From Clostridia bacterium (GTDB lineage: Bacteria; Bacillota; Clostridia; Peptostreptococcales; Anaerovoracaceae): a stretch of 52,927 nucleotides of DNA. The notes under the pieces were generated by a model, which was not told where the DNA came from, made no database searches, and saw only the letters and a list, made by a program, of their open reading frames with translations. Positions within the stretch are counted from its first letter, which is position 1; each line of letters begins with the position of its first letter. Shown here in pieces: positions 1 to 8,784 of the stretch. The position numbers and the translations under genes are program-made. The stretch is from the NCBI GenBank assembly GCA_024403185.1, contig JAKSSG010000008.1, forward strand, positions 1 through 52,927, given 5' to 3'.

Positions 1-1648
1 GCAGGCAAGGGTTAGCTTCTGCAATACCCTTCTTGAATGCCAGTGATGCGGCAATCTTGAATGCCATTTCGTTTGAGTCTACTTCGTGGTATGAACCATC
101 GTAGAGGATAGCCTTAACGTTCTGAACCTTACATCCTGCGAGAGGTCCCTTTTCCATGCATTCTCTCAGACCCTTTTCAACTGCAGGTACGTAGTTCTTA
201 GGAACTGAACCGCCGAAGAGTTCTTCGCCGAATTCGAATTCTTCTTCTGATGGTGAGAATCTGATATGTACGTCACCGTACTGTCCTGCGCCACCGGTCT
301 GCTTCTTGTGCTTACCCTGAACGTCTGATGTTCCCTTGATTGTTTCTCTGTAAGCAATCTTCTGAGGAACTGTCTGAACTTCAACACCGAACTTGTCCTT
401 GAGCTTGTCCTTCATGATGTTCAGCTGAATATCTCCCTGACCTCCGATGAGTGTCTGGTGTGTTTCTATATTGTTTTCAAGTACGAATGAAGGGTCTTCT
501 TCCATGAGTCTCTTCAGTCCTGTACCCATCTTTTCATCGTCGCCGCTCTTTGCAGGCTCAACGCACTGATACAGTGTCGGTGATGGGAACTGGATTGCAG
601 GGAACTTAACCTGGTTTGCCTTTTCACAGAGCGTGTCGCCTGTCTTTGTGTTCTGCAGCTTACCGATAGCTACGATATCACCTGCAACAACTTCTGATGC
701 ATCTTCCTGATTCTTTCCTCTTGCGAAGAACAGTGAACCAAGCTTTTCGTCCTTCTCTGAATTAGCATTGTACAGGTTCTGTCCTGACTTGATTGTTCCG
801 CTGATAACCTTAGCCAGTGAAATCTTGCCCAGGAATGAATCTGCCAGAGTCTTGAAGATCAGAACTGCAGGCTTTCCTGCCGGATCTACTGCAACTTCGA
901 TATCGGCATCTGAACCGTCCTTTGCAGCATATGGTGCATGGTCTGTTGCCTTAGGAACGAAGTCGATGAACTGCTGGAGTACTTCCTTTACTCCATCGCC
1001 TGTCATTGATGAGCATGTGAATACAGGAACGATGTCTCCCTGGCCGATACCCTTTGACAGACCCTTTGCAAACTGTTCATCAGTCAGAGTCATGTTTTCA
1101 AAGTATGCTTCCATGAGTTCTTCGTCTGTTCCTGCGATTTCCTCTTCCATTGATTCTCTGTCGTCCAGAGTAACAACTGCTGAACCGAACTTTGCCTTCA
1201 GTTCGCCGATGAGTTCGTCAACATTTACATTGTCCTTGTCTGTCTTGTTGATCAGGAAAAATCTTGGTACTCCGAATTCCTTGCATGAATCCCATGCCTT
1301 TTCTGTACCAACCTGGATTCCGGATGAAGCATCAACGAGGATTGCTGCCGCTTCAACAGCTCTCAGTGCTGAGTTAACTTCTCCAACAAAGTCAAATGAA
1401 CCCGGTGTGTCAACGAAGTTGATCTTTACCTTGTTGTATTCAACCGGTACTACTGTACAATTGATTGAATATCCTTTTTCGATTTCCATCTTGTCATAGT
1501 CGGATACTGTCTGTCCTTCTTCGACCTTGCCAAGTCTTGAAATCACGCCTGTTGCCAGCAGTGCAGCTTCGAGGAACGTAGTTTTTCCGCAGCCGCCATG
1601 TCCTACCAGCGCAACGTTTCTAATGTTTTCGCTTTTATAGCCCTTCAT
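1..1648 (-). CDS. Elongation factor G paralogue (partial, C-terminus outside window)
   Basis: About 549 N-terminal residues of a translation-factor GTPase are visible; the gene runs off the window start, and full-length relatives are about 690 aa. The G1 loop is GHGGCGKTT (residues 16-24), G3 is DTPGSF (80-85) and G4 is NKTD (134-137). Canonical EF-G has AHIDAGKTT and DTPGH. The changed P-loop and the lost histidine of DTPGH mark the second, EF-G-like paralogue common in Clostridia rather than the housekeeping fusA product. Domain II and the start of domains III-IV follow. The start ATG at 1648 has an AGGGAGG site upstream and its own promoter. The exact role of these paralogues (translocation, ribosome recycling or rescue) is not settled, so no symbol is given. 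Confidence 0.88.
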   Translation of the reverse strand, partial: MKGYKSENIRNVALVGHGGCGKTTFLEAALLATGVISRLGKVEEGQTVSDYDKMEIEKGYSINCTVVPVEYNKVKINFVDTPGSFDFVGEVNSALRAVEAAAILVDASSGIQVGTEKAWDSCKEFGVPRFFLINKTDKDNVNVDELIGELKAKFGSAVVTLDDRESMEEEIAGTDEELMEAYFENMTLTDEQFAKGLSKGIGQGDIVPVFTCSSMTGDGVKEVLQQFIDFVPKATDHAPYAAKDGSDADIEVAVDPAGKPAVLIFKTLADSFLGKISLAKVISGTIKSGQNLYNANSEKDEKLGSLFFARGKNQEDASEVVAGDIVAIGKLQNTKTGDTLCEKANQVKFPAIQFPSPTLYQCVEPAKSGDDEKMGTGLKRLMEEDPSFVLENNIETHQTLIGGQGDIQLNIMKDKLKDKFGVEVQTVPQKIAYRETIKGTSDVQGKHKKQTGGAGQYGDVHIRFSPSEEEFEFGEELFGGSVPKNYVPAVEKGLRECMEKGPLAGCKVQNVKAILYDGSYHEVDSNEMAFKIAASLAFKKGIAEANPCL

Positions 1649-1685
1649 CTAATGAGACCTCCCTAAAATATTTTACTGTCTTATA

Positions 1686-1705
1686 GCGTATGCCCGCGCA
1701 TACGC
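1686..1705 (-). promoter_or_regulatory. Hairpin in the EF-G paralogue 5' leader
   Basis: A perfect 8-bp inverted repeat, GCGTATGC / GCATACGC, with a 4-nt loop starts a few bases after the predicted transcription start and ends about 37 nt before the start codon. No T-run follows, so it is not a normal terminator. It could stabilise the 5' end of the message or bind a regulator. Confidence 0.55.
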
Positions 1706-1709
1706 AAAT

Positions 1710-1738
1710 AGTATACCATTTCAGGAACGCCATAGCAA
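1710..1738 (-). promoter_or_regulatory. Promoter of the EF-G paralogue
   Basis: Read on the minus strand: -35 TTGCTA (1733-1738), 17-nt spacer, -10 TATACT (1710-1715). It directly abuts the stop codon of the upstream surface-protein gene (1739). Confidence 0.6.
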
Positions 1739-3757
1739 TCAGTTTTTCTTCATTATAGCGGTCAATCCCAGCAGCCCGCTTGCTGCCAGAGCAAAGGCAA
1801 GAATCAGCAGGTTCATGCCGTCTCCCGTATCAGGTCCTCGGTCAGGTGTCTCTGCCCCTTTATCACCGGTTTTTTCTCCCGGTTTCTGATCTGGGCTGTC
1901 CTCAGTTTTTCCCTCAGGCGTCTGCTCCGGCTTCTCGGTTATGTTTACAGACTGCGCCTCATTGTTCAGGTCTTCATGAACGGCTATGAGATTGTCAGCC
2001 TGATAGAGTCTCTCGTAAGCCACCACAGTGTTTCCGCCCAGTCCGCTGCTGTTCAGTTCATAATCCATCTGCAGGATGCCATCGGAGCTGTCAGGCGTGA
2101 ACAGAACTTCACTTTCCGTTCCCTCAATTTCCTCGCCTGTAGCCTTGTTCATGAGCCTGCCTTCAATTCTGTATTCCATTCCCGGTTCAACGCCGCTGTA
2201 TTCCACCGTGTCCGATATGTTTACCGCTTCGTTCTCCTCTGCCGAGGATTCACCTGTCTCAGCCACGTATGCACTTGTGGCGATTTCAGGAACCACAGGT
2301 TTCTCAAGTACCGTTTCCGACTGTGACGGCGAAGCCACGGTAATGTCATGGGATGCTACATCAAGTTCGTAAGCCCTTGATGCCTTTATCTCCTTCAGAT
2401 AGTACTCTCCGTAGGGAACGTTCTCCACCGAGGCCTGTCCGTCCTCATCTGTAACCATCTTCTCAAACAGTTTTCCTGTCGCCTTGCTGTACAGGCCGTA
2501 AACGGCGCCTTCCAGAGAATAATATGTGCTGCCTCCGGTTATCCCCTCATCGGATGATGTCTTTATAAGCTCCACCCTTCCGAACTTCAACCAGGTAACC
2601 GCATAGGAAACATAATTGATCGTGCTGATGCTGAACAGGGCGTCCTGCTTACCGCTCGGCTTGATGATATACGGCTGGAACTCCTTGTTCTTTCCCGCAA
2701 TGTCAGGGGAACTGTATGTTCCCTGTACGGATGCCGGAGCCGTCAGATGAAAGCTTTCGCCAACCTTGACCGTAAGCTTCCCGCTCCCTGCCGTCTTGTC
2801 TCCGCATACTGCCTTTGCACCTTCCGGAACGGGAACCGAAATGGAATTGCCGACGCTGCCCGTCACCATGATGTCGGGTGTTTCCTGCAGCTTCTTTTCC
2901 GCGTTCCACGCTGCCTTTACCGAGCGGGTGCTGAGTCCTATGTCGGCTCCCGGCGGATCCGGCCAGCTCTTTATCTTCTTGATGAATTTCTTTATGGCTG
3001 TCTTTGTGCCCGAGGAAACGCCCGTGAACGCGTCGCCTCCGGATTTCTCACCGTCATATACATAGCTGAGAGCAATGTGACAGAAGGCATATATGCCGCG
3101 CTTGTTCTTGTAGCAGTCCTTCCTGCTGAGCCCAGAAAGATAGGATTCCGTCTTCTTTGAATATCCGGGGTTGCCGAGTGAATAATACAGAGTCTTGGCA
3201 AGCAGGGCGGAATTGCACGGGCTTGCCGTGTAGGTCCCGTCCCCCGCATACACTACAGCGGGTTCAATGCAGTATGCGCGAATCTTCTTGCCGTTGTATT
3301 CAACCGTCAGATTGTGCGTTGCGCAGTTTTCATAAATAATGATGCTGCCTGCCTGCATCTTGACTTTTTTAGAAGTGGCAGCGCTCGAACTCTGGGCAAA
3401 CAGCACAAGTTCACCATCCTCCTCTATTTCCTCTACAGCTGCGCTCGCCAGTTTCCCTTCGCTCTTAAGCTTTACCGTTCCCACGGTCTCAAACTCATTA
3501 GCTTCTTCCTCCGCTTCGGTTCCTGAATCCGGGGTGTCCGCTTCCGCCTGCTTTTCCGCTGTCGCATCTGCGTCAGCGACAGTTTCCACCTCTGCCGCAG
3601 TTGTATCCGAAACCGCTTCCGAAGCCTCCGGTGACTGCAGGCCCTCCGCAGCTTCTCCCTCATCGGACGCAAAAGCAAAGCCGCTGCCCATCATCGCAAA
3701 CAATAAAAAAGCAGCTATCCCCTTTCGCAGAAGGCCTCCCTTCTTTGACTGAAACAT
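1739..3757 (-). CDS. Sortase-type surface protein with thioester-like, Cna-B and VaFE-like domains
   Basis: 672 aa. A signal peptide (about 1-31) is followed by an acidic A/E/T-rich stretch (to about 115). Next comes a thioester-domain-like region (about 130-280) with the cysteine motif AYCIEP and a HIALSYVYDG block where the TQxA-type motif is expected. A Cna-B/SpaA-like beta domain (about 395-490: GRVELIKTS... EGAVYGLYS... YYLKEIKA) follows, then a VaFE-type repeat (about 490-605, core VVAYERLY). The end is a Pro/Lys linker, a sortase-like GPDTGDG motif, a membrane helix and a KKN tail. Such proteins form host-binding adhesins or pilus tips in other Firmicutes; whether this one carries a real thioester is unproven. 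The start is supported by AAAGGAG 9 nt upstream. It has its own promoter, so it may not share the B12 control of the genes before it. Confidence 0.8.
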   Translation of the reverse strand: MFQSKKGGLLRKGIAAFLLFAMMGSGFAFASDEGEAAEGLQSPEASEAVSDTTAAEVETVADADATAEKQAEADTPDSGTEAEEEANEFETVGTVKLKSEGKLASAAVEEIEEDGELVLFAQSSSAATSKKVKMQAGSIIIYENCATHNLTVEYNGKKIRAYCIEPAVVYAGDGTYTASPCNSALLAKTLYYSLGNPGYSKKTESYLSGLSRKDCYKNKRGIYAFCHIALSYVYDGEKSGGDAFTGVSSGTKTAIKKFIKKIKSWPDPPGADIGLSTRSVKAAWNAEKKLQETPDIMVTGSVGNSISVPVPEGAKAVCGDKTAGSGKLTVKVGESFHLTAPASVQGTYSSPDIAGKNKEFQPYIIKPSGKQDALFSISTINYVSYAVTWLKFGRVELIKTSSDEGITGGSTYYSLEGAVYGLYSKATGKLFEKMVTDEDGQASVENVPYGEYYLKEIKASRAYELDVASHDITVASPSQSETVLEKPVVPEIATSAYVAETGESSAEENEAVNISDTVEYSGVEPGMEYRIEGRLMNKATGEEIEGTESEVLFTPDSSDGILQMDYELNSSGLGGNTVVAYERLYQADNLIAVHEDLNNEAQSVNITEKPEQTPEGKTEDSPDQKPGEKTGDKGAETPDRGPDTGDGMNLLILAFALAASGLLGLTAIMKKN

Positions 3758-3818
3758 CTCTTAATACTCCTTTCGAAATTAATTGATGCCGAATAGCTTG
3801 CTTTCCCTTTATATGTCA

Positions 3819-3846
3819 ACTATACCATATATTTACATATTGTCAA
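3819..3846 (-). promoter_or_regulatory. Promoter of the thioester/Cna-B surface protein
   Basis: On the minus strand: TTGACA (3841-3846), 16-nt spacer, TATAGT (3819-3824). It overlaps the last codons of the ECF S-component gene. It lets the surface protein be transcribed apart from the riboswitch operon. Confidence 0.65.
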
Positions 3847-4486
3847 TACACCTTTTTTCGTTCATTCCATATTTTATCTGAACACGATTCAGCTTCCTGA
3901 GCATCGGTCCTCCGAGCAAAAGCAGGAATATTACCGTTGCTCCCGCATGAATGACATTCATGTATACTGCCGCTCCGTAAACCATAATCACCGTTGCCAT
4001 GGTAGGATGAGGCGTCATTGCAAGGATGGTCCATATGTCCACAATTCCTCCGTACAGAATGAATACCGCCGCCGCGCCGAAAATGAGCAGTGGCAGCTTT
4101 TTCCTGCCGCTGAAGCTGTCTGCCTTTGCATAATACCTGTGGAACAGAAGTCCGGCCAGAAAACCGCACACCCCCATTGCCACCATCTGGAAAGGTGTCC
4201 ACGGGCCCTGTCCGAAGAGGAAATTTGATACAAAGGCGGCCATGGCTCCGACCAGAAATCCCGATTCACTTCCAAGTGCCACTCCGGCGATAATCACTAT
4301 TGCCAGAATCGGCTTGAAATTGGGCAGCATGAAAAATGCCGCTCTGCCTGCAACCGCCGTAGCGATGAGAACAGCCAGCAGAACCAGCTCCCTTGCCTGA
4401 ACGTTGCGTCTTTCAAATTTCACGAAAAACGGCACCAGCGCAAGAAGTGCTATTAAAATACTGATCAGAAGGTAATGCTCACTCAT
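3833..4486 (-). CDS. ECF transporter S component (candidate cobalamin/cobamide specificity subunit)
   Basis: 217 aa, almost wholly hydrophobic with about six membrane helices. It has the S-component style core FKPILAIVIIAGVALGSESG followed by GAMAAFVSNFLFGQGPWTPF. S components bind the vitamin and dock on the EcfT/EcfA module. The gene overlaps the end of the ATPase gene by 8 nt and is the last gene of the operon behind the cobalamin riboswitch. Substrate by context: cobalamin, another cobamide or a B12 precursor. The sequence alone does not fix the ligand; cobalt is less likely because no CbiN or CbiM signature is present. Confidence 0.85.
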   Translation of the reverse strand: MSEHYLLISILIALLALVPFFVKFERRNVQARELVLLAVLIATAVAGRAAFFMLPNFKPILAIVIIAGVALGSESGFLVGAMAAFVSNFLFGQGPWTPFQMVAMGVCGFLAGLLFHRYYAKADSFSGRKKLPLLIFGAAAVFILYGGIVDIWTILAMTPHPTMATVIMVYGAAVYMNVIHAGATVIFLLLLGGPMLRKLNRVQIKYGMNEKRCIDNM

Positions 4487-6110
4487 TTGCTCTGATAAGC
4501 TCCACTAAATCATCAACATTTACCGCATTGCCGAAAATGTGTCTGGACATTCTGTTGACCGCGGTAGTATAGAAACTGTTGCCCGAGAAGAATGTCCTCG
4601 GCGCATTTGTTGTAATAATCTTTCCATCAAAGAACATGGCGCATCTGTCACCGTAGCGCCCGCAGAATTCCACGTCGTGGGAAACCATGAGAATGGTCAC
4701 GCCCTCTTTCTTGAGCTCGTCAAGTATTCCCGCAAGCTTCTGCTTCAGTTCATTGTCCAGTCCCTTTGTCGGCTCGTCCAGAAGGAGAATGTCCGGCTCG
4801 GTCTGAAGTATCTTGGCCAGGGCCACACGCTGCTGTTCACCTCCGCTAAGATCATACGGATGAGAATCCATGAGCCTTTCAACGTCCAGGAAATCCGATG
4901 TTGCCATTGTGCCCATTCCATCCTTCAGTTCCTCGCGAACCGTGTCTTCGGTAAAGAGAATCTGCGGATTCTGAGGAAGCATGGCCGTTCGGCCCTTGAC
5001 CTTCACCCTGCCTCTGTATGCCTTTCGGAGCCCTGCAGCAAGTGACATTGCCGTGGTCTTGCCCGTTCCGTTTCCGCCCACTATACAGAATATTTCACCG
5101 GGATAAACACTCAGTGAAAGGTCTTTGATCACATCGCTGTCGTTCCTGCTGTATCTGAACCAGACGTCCTTCATCTCAATTGACGGCTCAGGAGTTTTGC
5201 CCGTTTCAGGGTCCTTCGGCAGACTTTCCTCATCTGCTTTCAGTTCCGTTACCGAAGGAGTCCTGCCTGCCATGAGTTTCGTCAGCCAGTTCCTTCCCGT
5301 GCGCACGTCAACGGGACACTCCAGTTCCTTTCCCATTCCCTCGTTAAACAGGATGGCGTAAGCCTGCAGCGGTGACGGCATTGCCATGAACATCGGATGC
5401 TTTTTCTTTGCCAGAATCGCTCCCACATTTGCAGGCGTGTCGTCCGCAATTATTCTTCCCCCGTCCATTACTACGGCTCTGTCAGCCATTGGCAGCACGT
5501 CCTCCAGCCTGTGTTCCGTAATGATTACCGTCGTGCCCAGCTCCCTGTTTATCTTGCCTACCGTCGTCAGAAAATCTCCTGCCGCAATCGGATCAAGCTG
5601 TGAAGTCGGCTCGTCCAGAATGAGAACGTCCGGCTGCATTGCCATGACGGAAGCCAGATTCAGAAGCTGCTTCTGTCCTCCGGACAGTTCGTTCACGTCC
5701 TTGTGGAACCATCCCTGGATTCCGAAAAAGCTTGCCATCTCCGCAACTCTGAGCCTTATTGTCTTCGTATCCATTCCCAGGCTTTCAAGGCCGAAGGCCA
5801 GCTCGTGCCATACTTTATCAGTTACAATCTGTGCATCCGGATTCTGCAGCACATATCCTATTCTGGATGCCTGCACCTCCTGGCTCAGCTCATTAACATC
5901 CGTTCCGTAGAACTCAATCAGGCCCTCGAGCTTTCCGTGAGGAGCGATGAGCGGTTTCATGTTCCTGAGCAGAGTTGTCTTGCCGGAGCCCGACTGGCCG
6001 CAAAGCACGACCATCTCGCCGATATTGATATCAAGATTCACATCGCAAAGTGCCGGCCGGGATTTTTCCGGATAAGTGAATGTCAGATTTTTGATTCTAA
6101 ATGTTTCCAT
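4479..6110 (-). CDS. ECF transporter fused double ATPase (EcfA-EcfA')
   Basis: 543 aa with two ABC nucleotide-binding domains in one chain. Domain 1: Walker A GQSGSGKTT (38-46), signature LSGGQ (142-146), Walker B DEPT (166-169). Domain 2: Walker A GGNGTGKTT (345-353), signature LSGGE (421-425), DEPT (445-448). It powers substrate release by the S component through EcfT. The start has AAGGAGG upstream and lies 28 nt inside the end of ecfT, so the two are translationally coupled. Many ECF systems use two separate ATPases; the fused form is common in dedicated (group I-like) modules, which fits a module devoted to one substrate. Confidence 0.92.
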   Translation of the reverse strand: METFRIKNLTFTYPEKSRPALCDVNLDINIGEMVVLCGQSGSGKTTLLRNMKPLIAPHGKLEGLIEFYGTDVNELSQEVQASRIGYVLQNPDAQIVTDKVWHELAFGLESLGMDTKTIRLRVAEMASFFGIQGWFHKDVNELSGGQKQLLNLASVMAMQPDVLILDEPTSQLDPIAAGDFLTTVGKINRELGTTVIITEHRLEDVLPMADRAVVMDGGRIIADDTPANVGAILAKKKHPMFMAMPSPLQAYAILFNEGMGKELECPVDVRTGRNWLTKLMAGRTPSVTELKADEESLPKDPETGKTPEPSIEMKDVWFRYSRNDSDVIKDLSLSVYPGEIFCIVGGNGTGKTTAMSLAAGLRKAYRGRVKVKGRTAMLPQNPQILFTEDTVREELKDGMGTMATSDFLDVERLMDSHPYDLSGGEQQRVALAKILQTEPDILLLDEPTKGLDNELKQKLAGILDELKKEGVTILMVSHDVEFCGRYGDRCAMFFDGKIITTNAPRTFFSGNSFYTTAVNRMSRHIFGNAVNVDDLVELIRANE

Positions 6111-6970
6111 ACCAGCACCTCCTTAACTTCAATGAATACAGGGAAATAACATATGCATGCAAAGGCAATGTAGCTTGCTGTCTGAAGCGCTGTTGCTTTT
6201 GCAAAGGCAATCTCAGGGAAATATTCGGCATGGCATGCTCCCGAGATGCATCCGGCAAGTACGATAATCGTCATTACCGCCAGGAACAGAGCTGCCATCC
6301 CGTCCCGCCGGTCAAAGCGGTAGATGCTGAACCTGCTCCTGTTTTTCAGGCCGTATCCCCTGGACCTCATGGAGTCTGCCGAATCGATGGAGTTCTCAAG
6401 AGCCCAGGTGAACATGATTGAAATTATCTTTATGCCTGAATGTATTTTTTCTTTAAGTGTTTCGGCTTCCCGACCGCCGCCTGCAGCCTTCTGTGCATCG
6501 GCAATCCTTTTTATCTGAATTTTGTAATTTGGAATGAACCTCATTACCATTGTGAATATCAGTGAAATCGACGGCATTATCCGCCCGAAGAGATAGGTGA
6601 ATTTGTCGCTGGTCATTACCTTGTTGTATGACGAAAACCAAAGCATGATTGCCGCCAGCATCATACCCATCAGCAGTCCGTAGATGGCCGCTTCAGCTGT
6701 CACATAGCTGTACCTCATGTGGAACAGTATGGTGGCCCCCTGATGATTTACCAGAGGATTGATCACCGTAATGAGAATGATCATCGGCAACAGAAAACAG
6801 AGGGTGAACTTCAGTGACCCTCTGCCGCCTGTAAGAATGGCAAAGATGAATGCTGCGCTTGCGCCTATGGCCAGGAATACGGGATGAATCATGAACATTC
6901 CTATTCCTATCACAACGCAGAAAAAGCCAAACTCTATTATTGGGTGATATGTTGCAAATGTGTTTCTCAT
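6083..6970 (-). CDS. ECF transporter transmembrane component EcfT
   Basis: 295 aa from the chosen ATG at 6970 (MRNTFATYHP). A longer reading frame to 7054 exists but would run into the upstream gene. Several N-terminal membrane helices are followed by a soluble helical part with the EcfT coupling motif SMRSRGYGL, which contacts the ATPases, and then two further helices. It sits between the toroid protein and the fused ATPase with no gap for a promoter. The ribosome site is weak (AAGAGAAAG), so coupling to the upstream gene is likely. Confidence 0.9.
   Translation of the reverse strand: MRNTFATYHPIIEFGFFCVVIGIGMFMIHPVFLAIGASAAFIFAILTGGRGSLKFTLCFLLPMIILITVINPLVNHQGATILFHMRYSYVTAEAAIYGLLMGMMLAAIMLWFSSYNKVMTSDKFTYLFGRIMPSISLIFTMVMRFIPNYKIQIKRIADAQKAAGGGREAETLKEKIHSGIKIISIMFTWALENSIDSADSMRSRGYGLKNRSRFSIYRFDRRDGMAALFLAVMTIIVLAGCISGACHAEYFPEIAFAKATALQTASYIAFACICYFPVFIEVKEVLVWKHLESKI
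6194..6209. repeat. GCAAARGCAR word, head-to-head pair (best example of a window-wide motif)
   Basis: Two copies overlap in opposite orientation inside ecfT: TGCTTTTGC (6194-6202) and GCAAAGGCA (6201-6209). Window-wide, GCAAAGGCA begins at 1791, 6159, 6201, 12033, 26211, 29107, 34204, 38185, 39073, 39393, 41153 and 47813 on the plus strand. Its complement begins at 2810, 4121, 9411, 13324, 17275, 26942, 32427, 33030, 35985, 40929 and 41661. GCAAAAGCA begins at 3669, 3916, 8708, 26900 and 51996 (plus) and at 6194, 8525, 15149, 19320, 42798 and 44140 (minus). In all 34 copies the next base is a purine. See the matching finding. Confidence 0.8.
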
Positions 6971-6978
6971 GCTTTCTC

Positions 6979-8784
6979 TTAAACGGACTTTCTGTTCCTG
7001 AGTATTATAACCAGTGCGAGAGCCGCCAGTGCACCGATTCCGCAGTACAGCCACGGCAGCACGCTCATAAGACGTTCTTTCTCCGCCAGGCTATTATAGC
7101 CCATTTCCGTTGTTTTTTCACTTGTTCCCTTTTCTTTGAGAATATCTTCATCCCCGGCAGTAAGGCTTACGGAAACCGTCTTTCCACCGAGGGAAAATGT
7201 CCTGCCCTGAGCTGCAGGTGCAAGCTTTTCAGCCGGGTCCTTATCCTTTTCGGGATTGTCAGGCCTGTCCTCTTCCTCCTGTGGCTTCGGCTCCGCCGTG
7301 AACTGTCTCAAAGAAACGTCTCTCATGTCGTATAGAGAGTTCTCCCCGTTCTGCAGCCTTTCCAGAGCCGCCAGCGCATAGCATCCCTGATATGATGCCA
7401 GAGGGTCTTGCCCTCCACCCTTCAGATGTCTGAATCCTCCGTCCTCTGTCATGAAACTGAGCAGTGAATCAACAACACTCTTTCCGTTCTTCACAAATCT
7501 CGGGTCAGTATTCGGATTAATGCCCACTGATGTCAGTGCGGCGATTACCTGACTGGCCGACTCTGATGTTTCATCGCCGAAGCTCTCAAATCCCCCCTTG
7601 GCATTCTGTCTGGTCGAAAGCCATGCAACTGCTGTATCAACAGCTGAAACCACGCTTGCGTCTCCAGCTCTGTAGTATGGAGCGAGCGCCTGAATCGCCA
7701 TGCAGGTCATGTCAACATCAGGTGCTCCTCCGCTGTAGGCCCATCCGGGACCTCTCCTGGCGGAGAGAATCGTCTGGACCAGAAGCTCTCTCGTAGTCTG
7801 CGTTCCGCCCTTCTTCACTTTTGGCAGCTTATAGTCATGTGAGTCTATGGCAATCAGGGTCCATATTGGACCGCTAAGATATGGCTGTGAAGCATAGCTC
7901 ATGTCAGCAAGAGGCTCCAGCAGATTATATCCGTTTACGTCCTCAGGATCATAGCCGAGAGCCGTAAGAGTCAGAATCGTTCTGGCGTTATCGCTGCTCT
8001 TGCTCTGACTAAGCATGTCCGATTTATTCTCATCGAGAAGTGTTGCCAGACTTATGCAGTATTTATCCGAACATGAATCCGATACGGTTCCTCTTCTGGC
8101 GAGGCCTATGATGCCCCACTCATTTCCCCAGGCCCAGTCATCGGCATCTATTATTGTTTTCGTCCCGGCGGCAGCGGCACTGCCCGAGTCCGAGATTTCC
8201 TTATCCGTCGCCTGAATGCTCATGACCGGCTCTTCAGATCCTTTTGAGCACATGCCGGTCTCATCCGAACAGTCTTTCCCCGTGCCGTGAATTATGACAA
8301 GTCTGTCCTCGTCCTTCAGCTCGCGTTTTGCCAGCACGCCCTTATCGACCGCTTCTCCGTTATATTCAAAGTCGCATTCTTCCCACTGCCACTTCAGTTC
8401 TGCATCCCTGAATATTTCTTCCGCAAAATCCCGTGGGCTCGTGCCCTCTTCCGCTTCAAGCTTTTCCTCATCAAGTATTCTGTTGTCGTTTTCGTCCAGA
8501 ACTGTAAGGCATATGAGAACCATCTGCTTTTGCGCAGGCGCAGCAGTTTCGCCTGAAGTCTCAGGAGTTTCGCCTGTTTCCCTTGCTTCAGTCGCTTCTG
8601 TAGCTGCAGGCTCCGCAGATTCCGCAGGCTCCGAAGTTGTCTCCATGGCCTGCTGTTCCTCGCATGCAGCCTGCTGTTCATCACATGCAGCGTTCTGTTC
8701 CTCTGCCGCAAAAGCAGGAGAAGCACTCATCATAATGATGAGTGCTAATAGGACCGCTGTTATTTTCCGCAGCTGTAATACCAT
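6979..8784 (-). CDS. Membrane-anchored transcobalamin-like protein (prenyltransferase/squalene-cyclase-type toroid)
   Basis: 601 aa. Signal peptide (about 1-27), E/A/T-rich linker (to about 88), and a small beta-type region (about 89-170) resembling the DUF4430 fold. An alpha-toroid of prenyltransferase/terpene-cyclase type repeats follows (about 215-465: blocks such as GPGWAYSG, KGGFESFGDETS, DGGFRHLKGGG), then a charged linker and a C-terminal membrane helix (about 575-595) with a short basic tail. Vertebrate intrinsic factor and transcobalamin pair exactly this kind of toroid with a DUF4430-like domain to grip cobalamin. With the B12 riboswitch and ECF genes, a surface cobamide-capture role is the natural inference. 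The start overlaps the previous gene by 25 nt and has GGAG 9 nt upstream. Confidence 0.85.
   Translation of the reverse strand: MVLQLRKITAVLLALIIMMSASPAFAAEEQNAACDEQQAACEEQQAMETTSEPAESAEPAATEATEARETGETPETSGETAAPAQKQMVLICLTVLDENDNRILDEEKLEAEEGTSPRDFAEEIFRDAELKWQWEECDFEYNGEAVDKGVLAKRELKDEDRLVIIHGTGKDCSDETGMCSKGSEEPVMSIQATDKEISDSGSAAAAGTKTIIDADDWAWGNEWGIIGLARRGTVSDSCSDKYCISLATLLDENKSDMLSQSKSSDNARTILTLTALGYDPEDVNGYNLLEPLADMSYASQPYLSGPIWTLIAIDSHDYKLPKVKKGGTQTTRELLVQTILSARRGPGWAYSGGAPDVDMTCMAIQALAPYYRAGDASVVSAVDTAVAWLSTRQNAKGGFESFGDETSESASQVIAALTSVGINPNTDPRFVKNGKSVVDSLLSFMTEDGGFRHLKGGGQDPLASYQGCYALAALERLQNGENSLYDMRDVSLRQFTAEPKPQEEEDRPDNPEKDKDPAEKLAPAAQGRTFSLGGKTVSVSLTAGDEDILKEKGTSEKTTEMGYNSLAEKERLMSVLPWLYCGIGALAALALVIILRNRKSV

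Noticed and set aside
768..1499. Long open frame on the plus strand opposite the EF-G paralogue
   Set aside because: It is antisense to a clear GTPase gene, has no ribosome site, and its serine/threonine-rich product fits the complement of Asp/Glu/Lys codons.
3339..3752. Ala/Ser-rich open frame opposite the acidic region of the thioester protein
   Set aside because: It is the mirror of a low-complexity E/A/T region and has no promoter or ribosome site.
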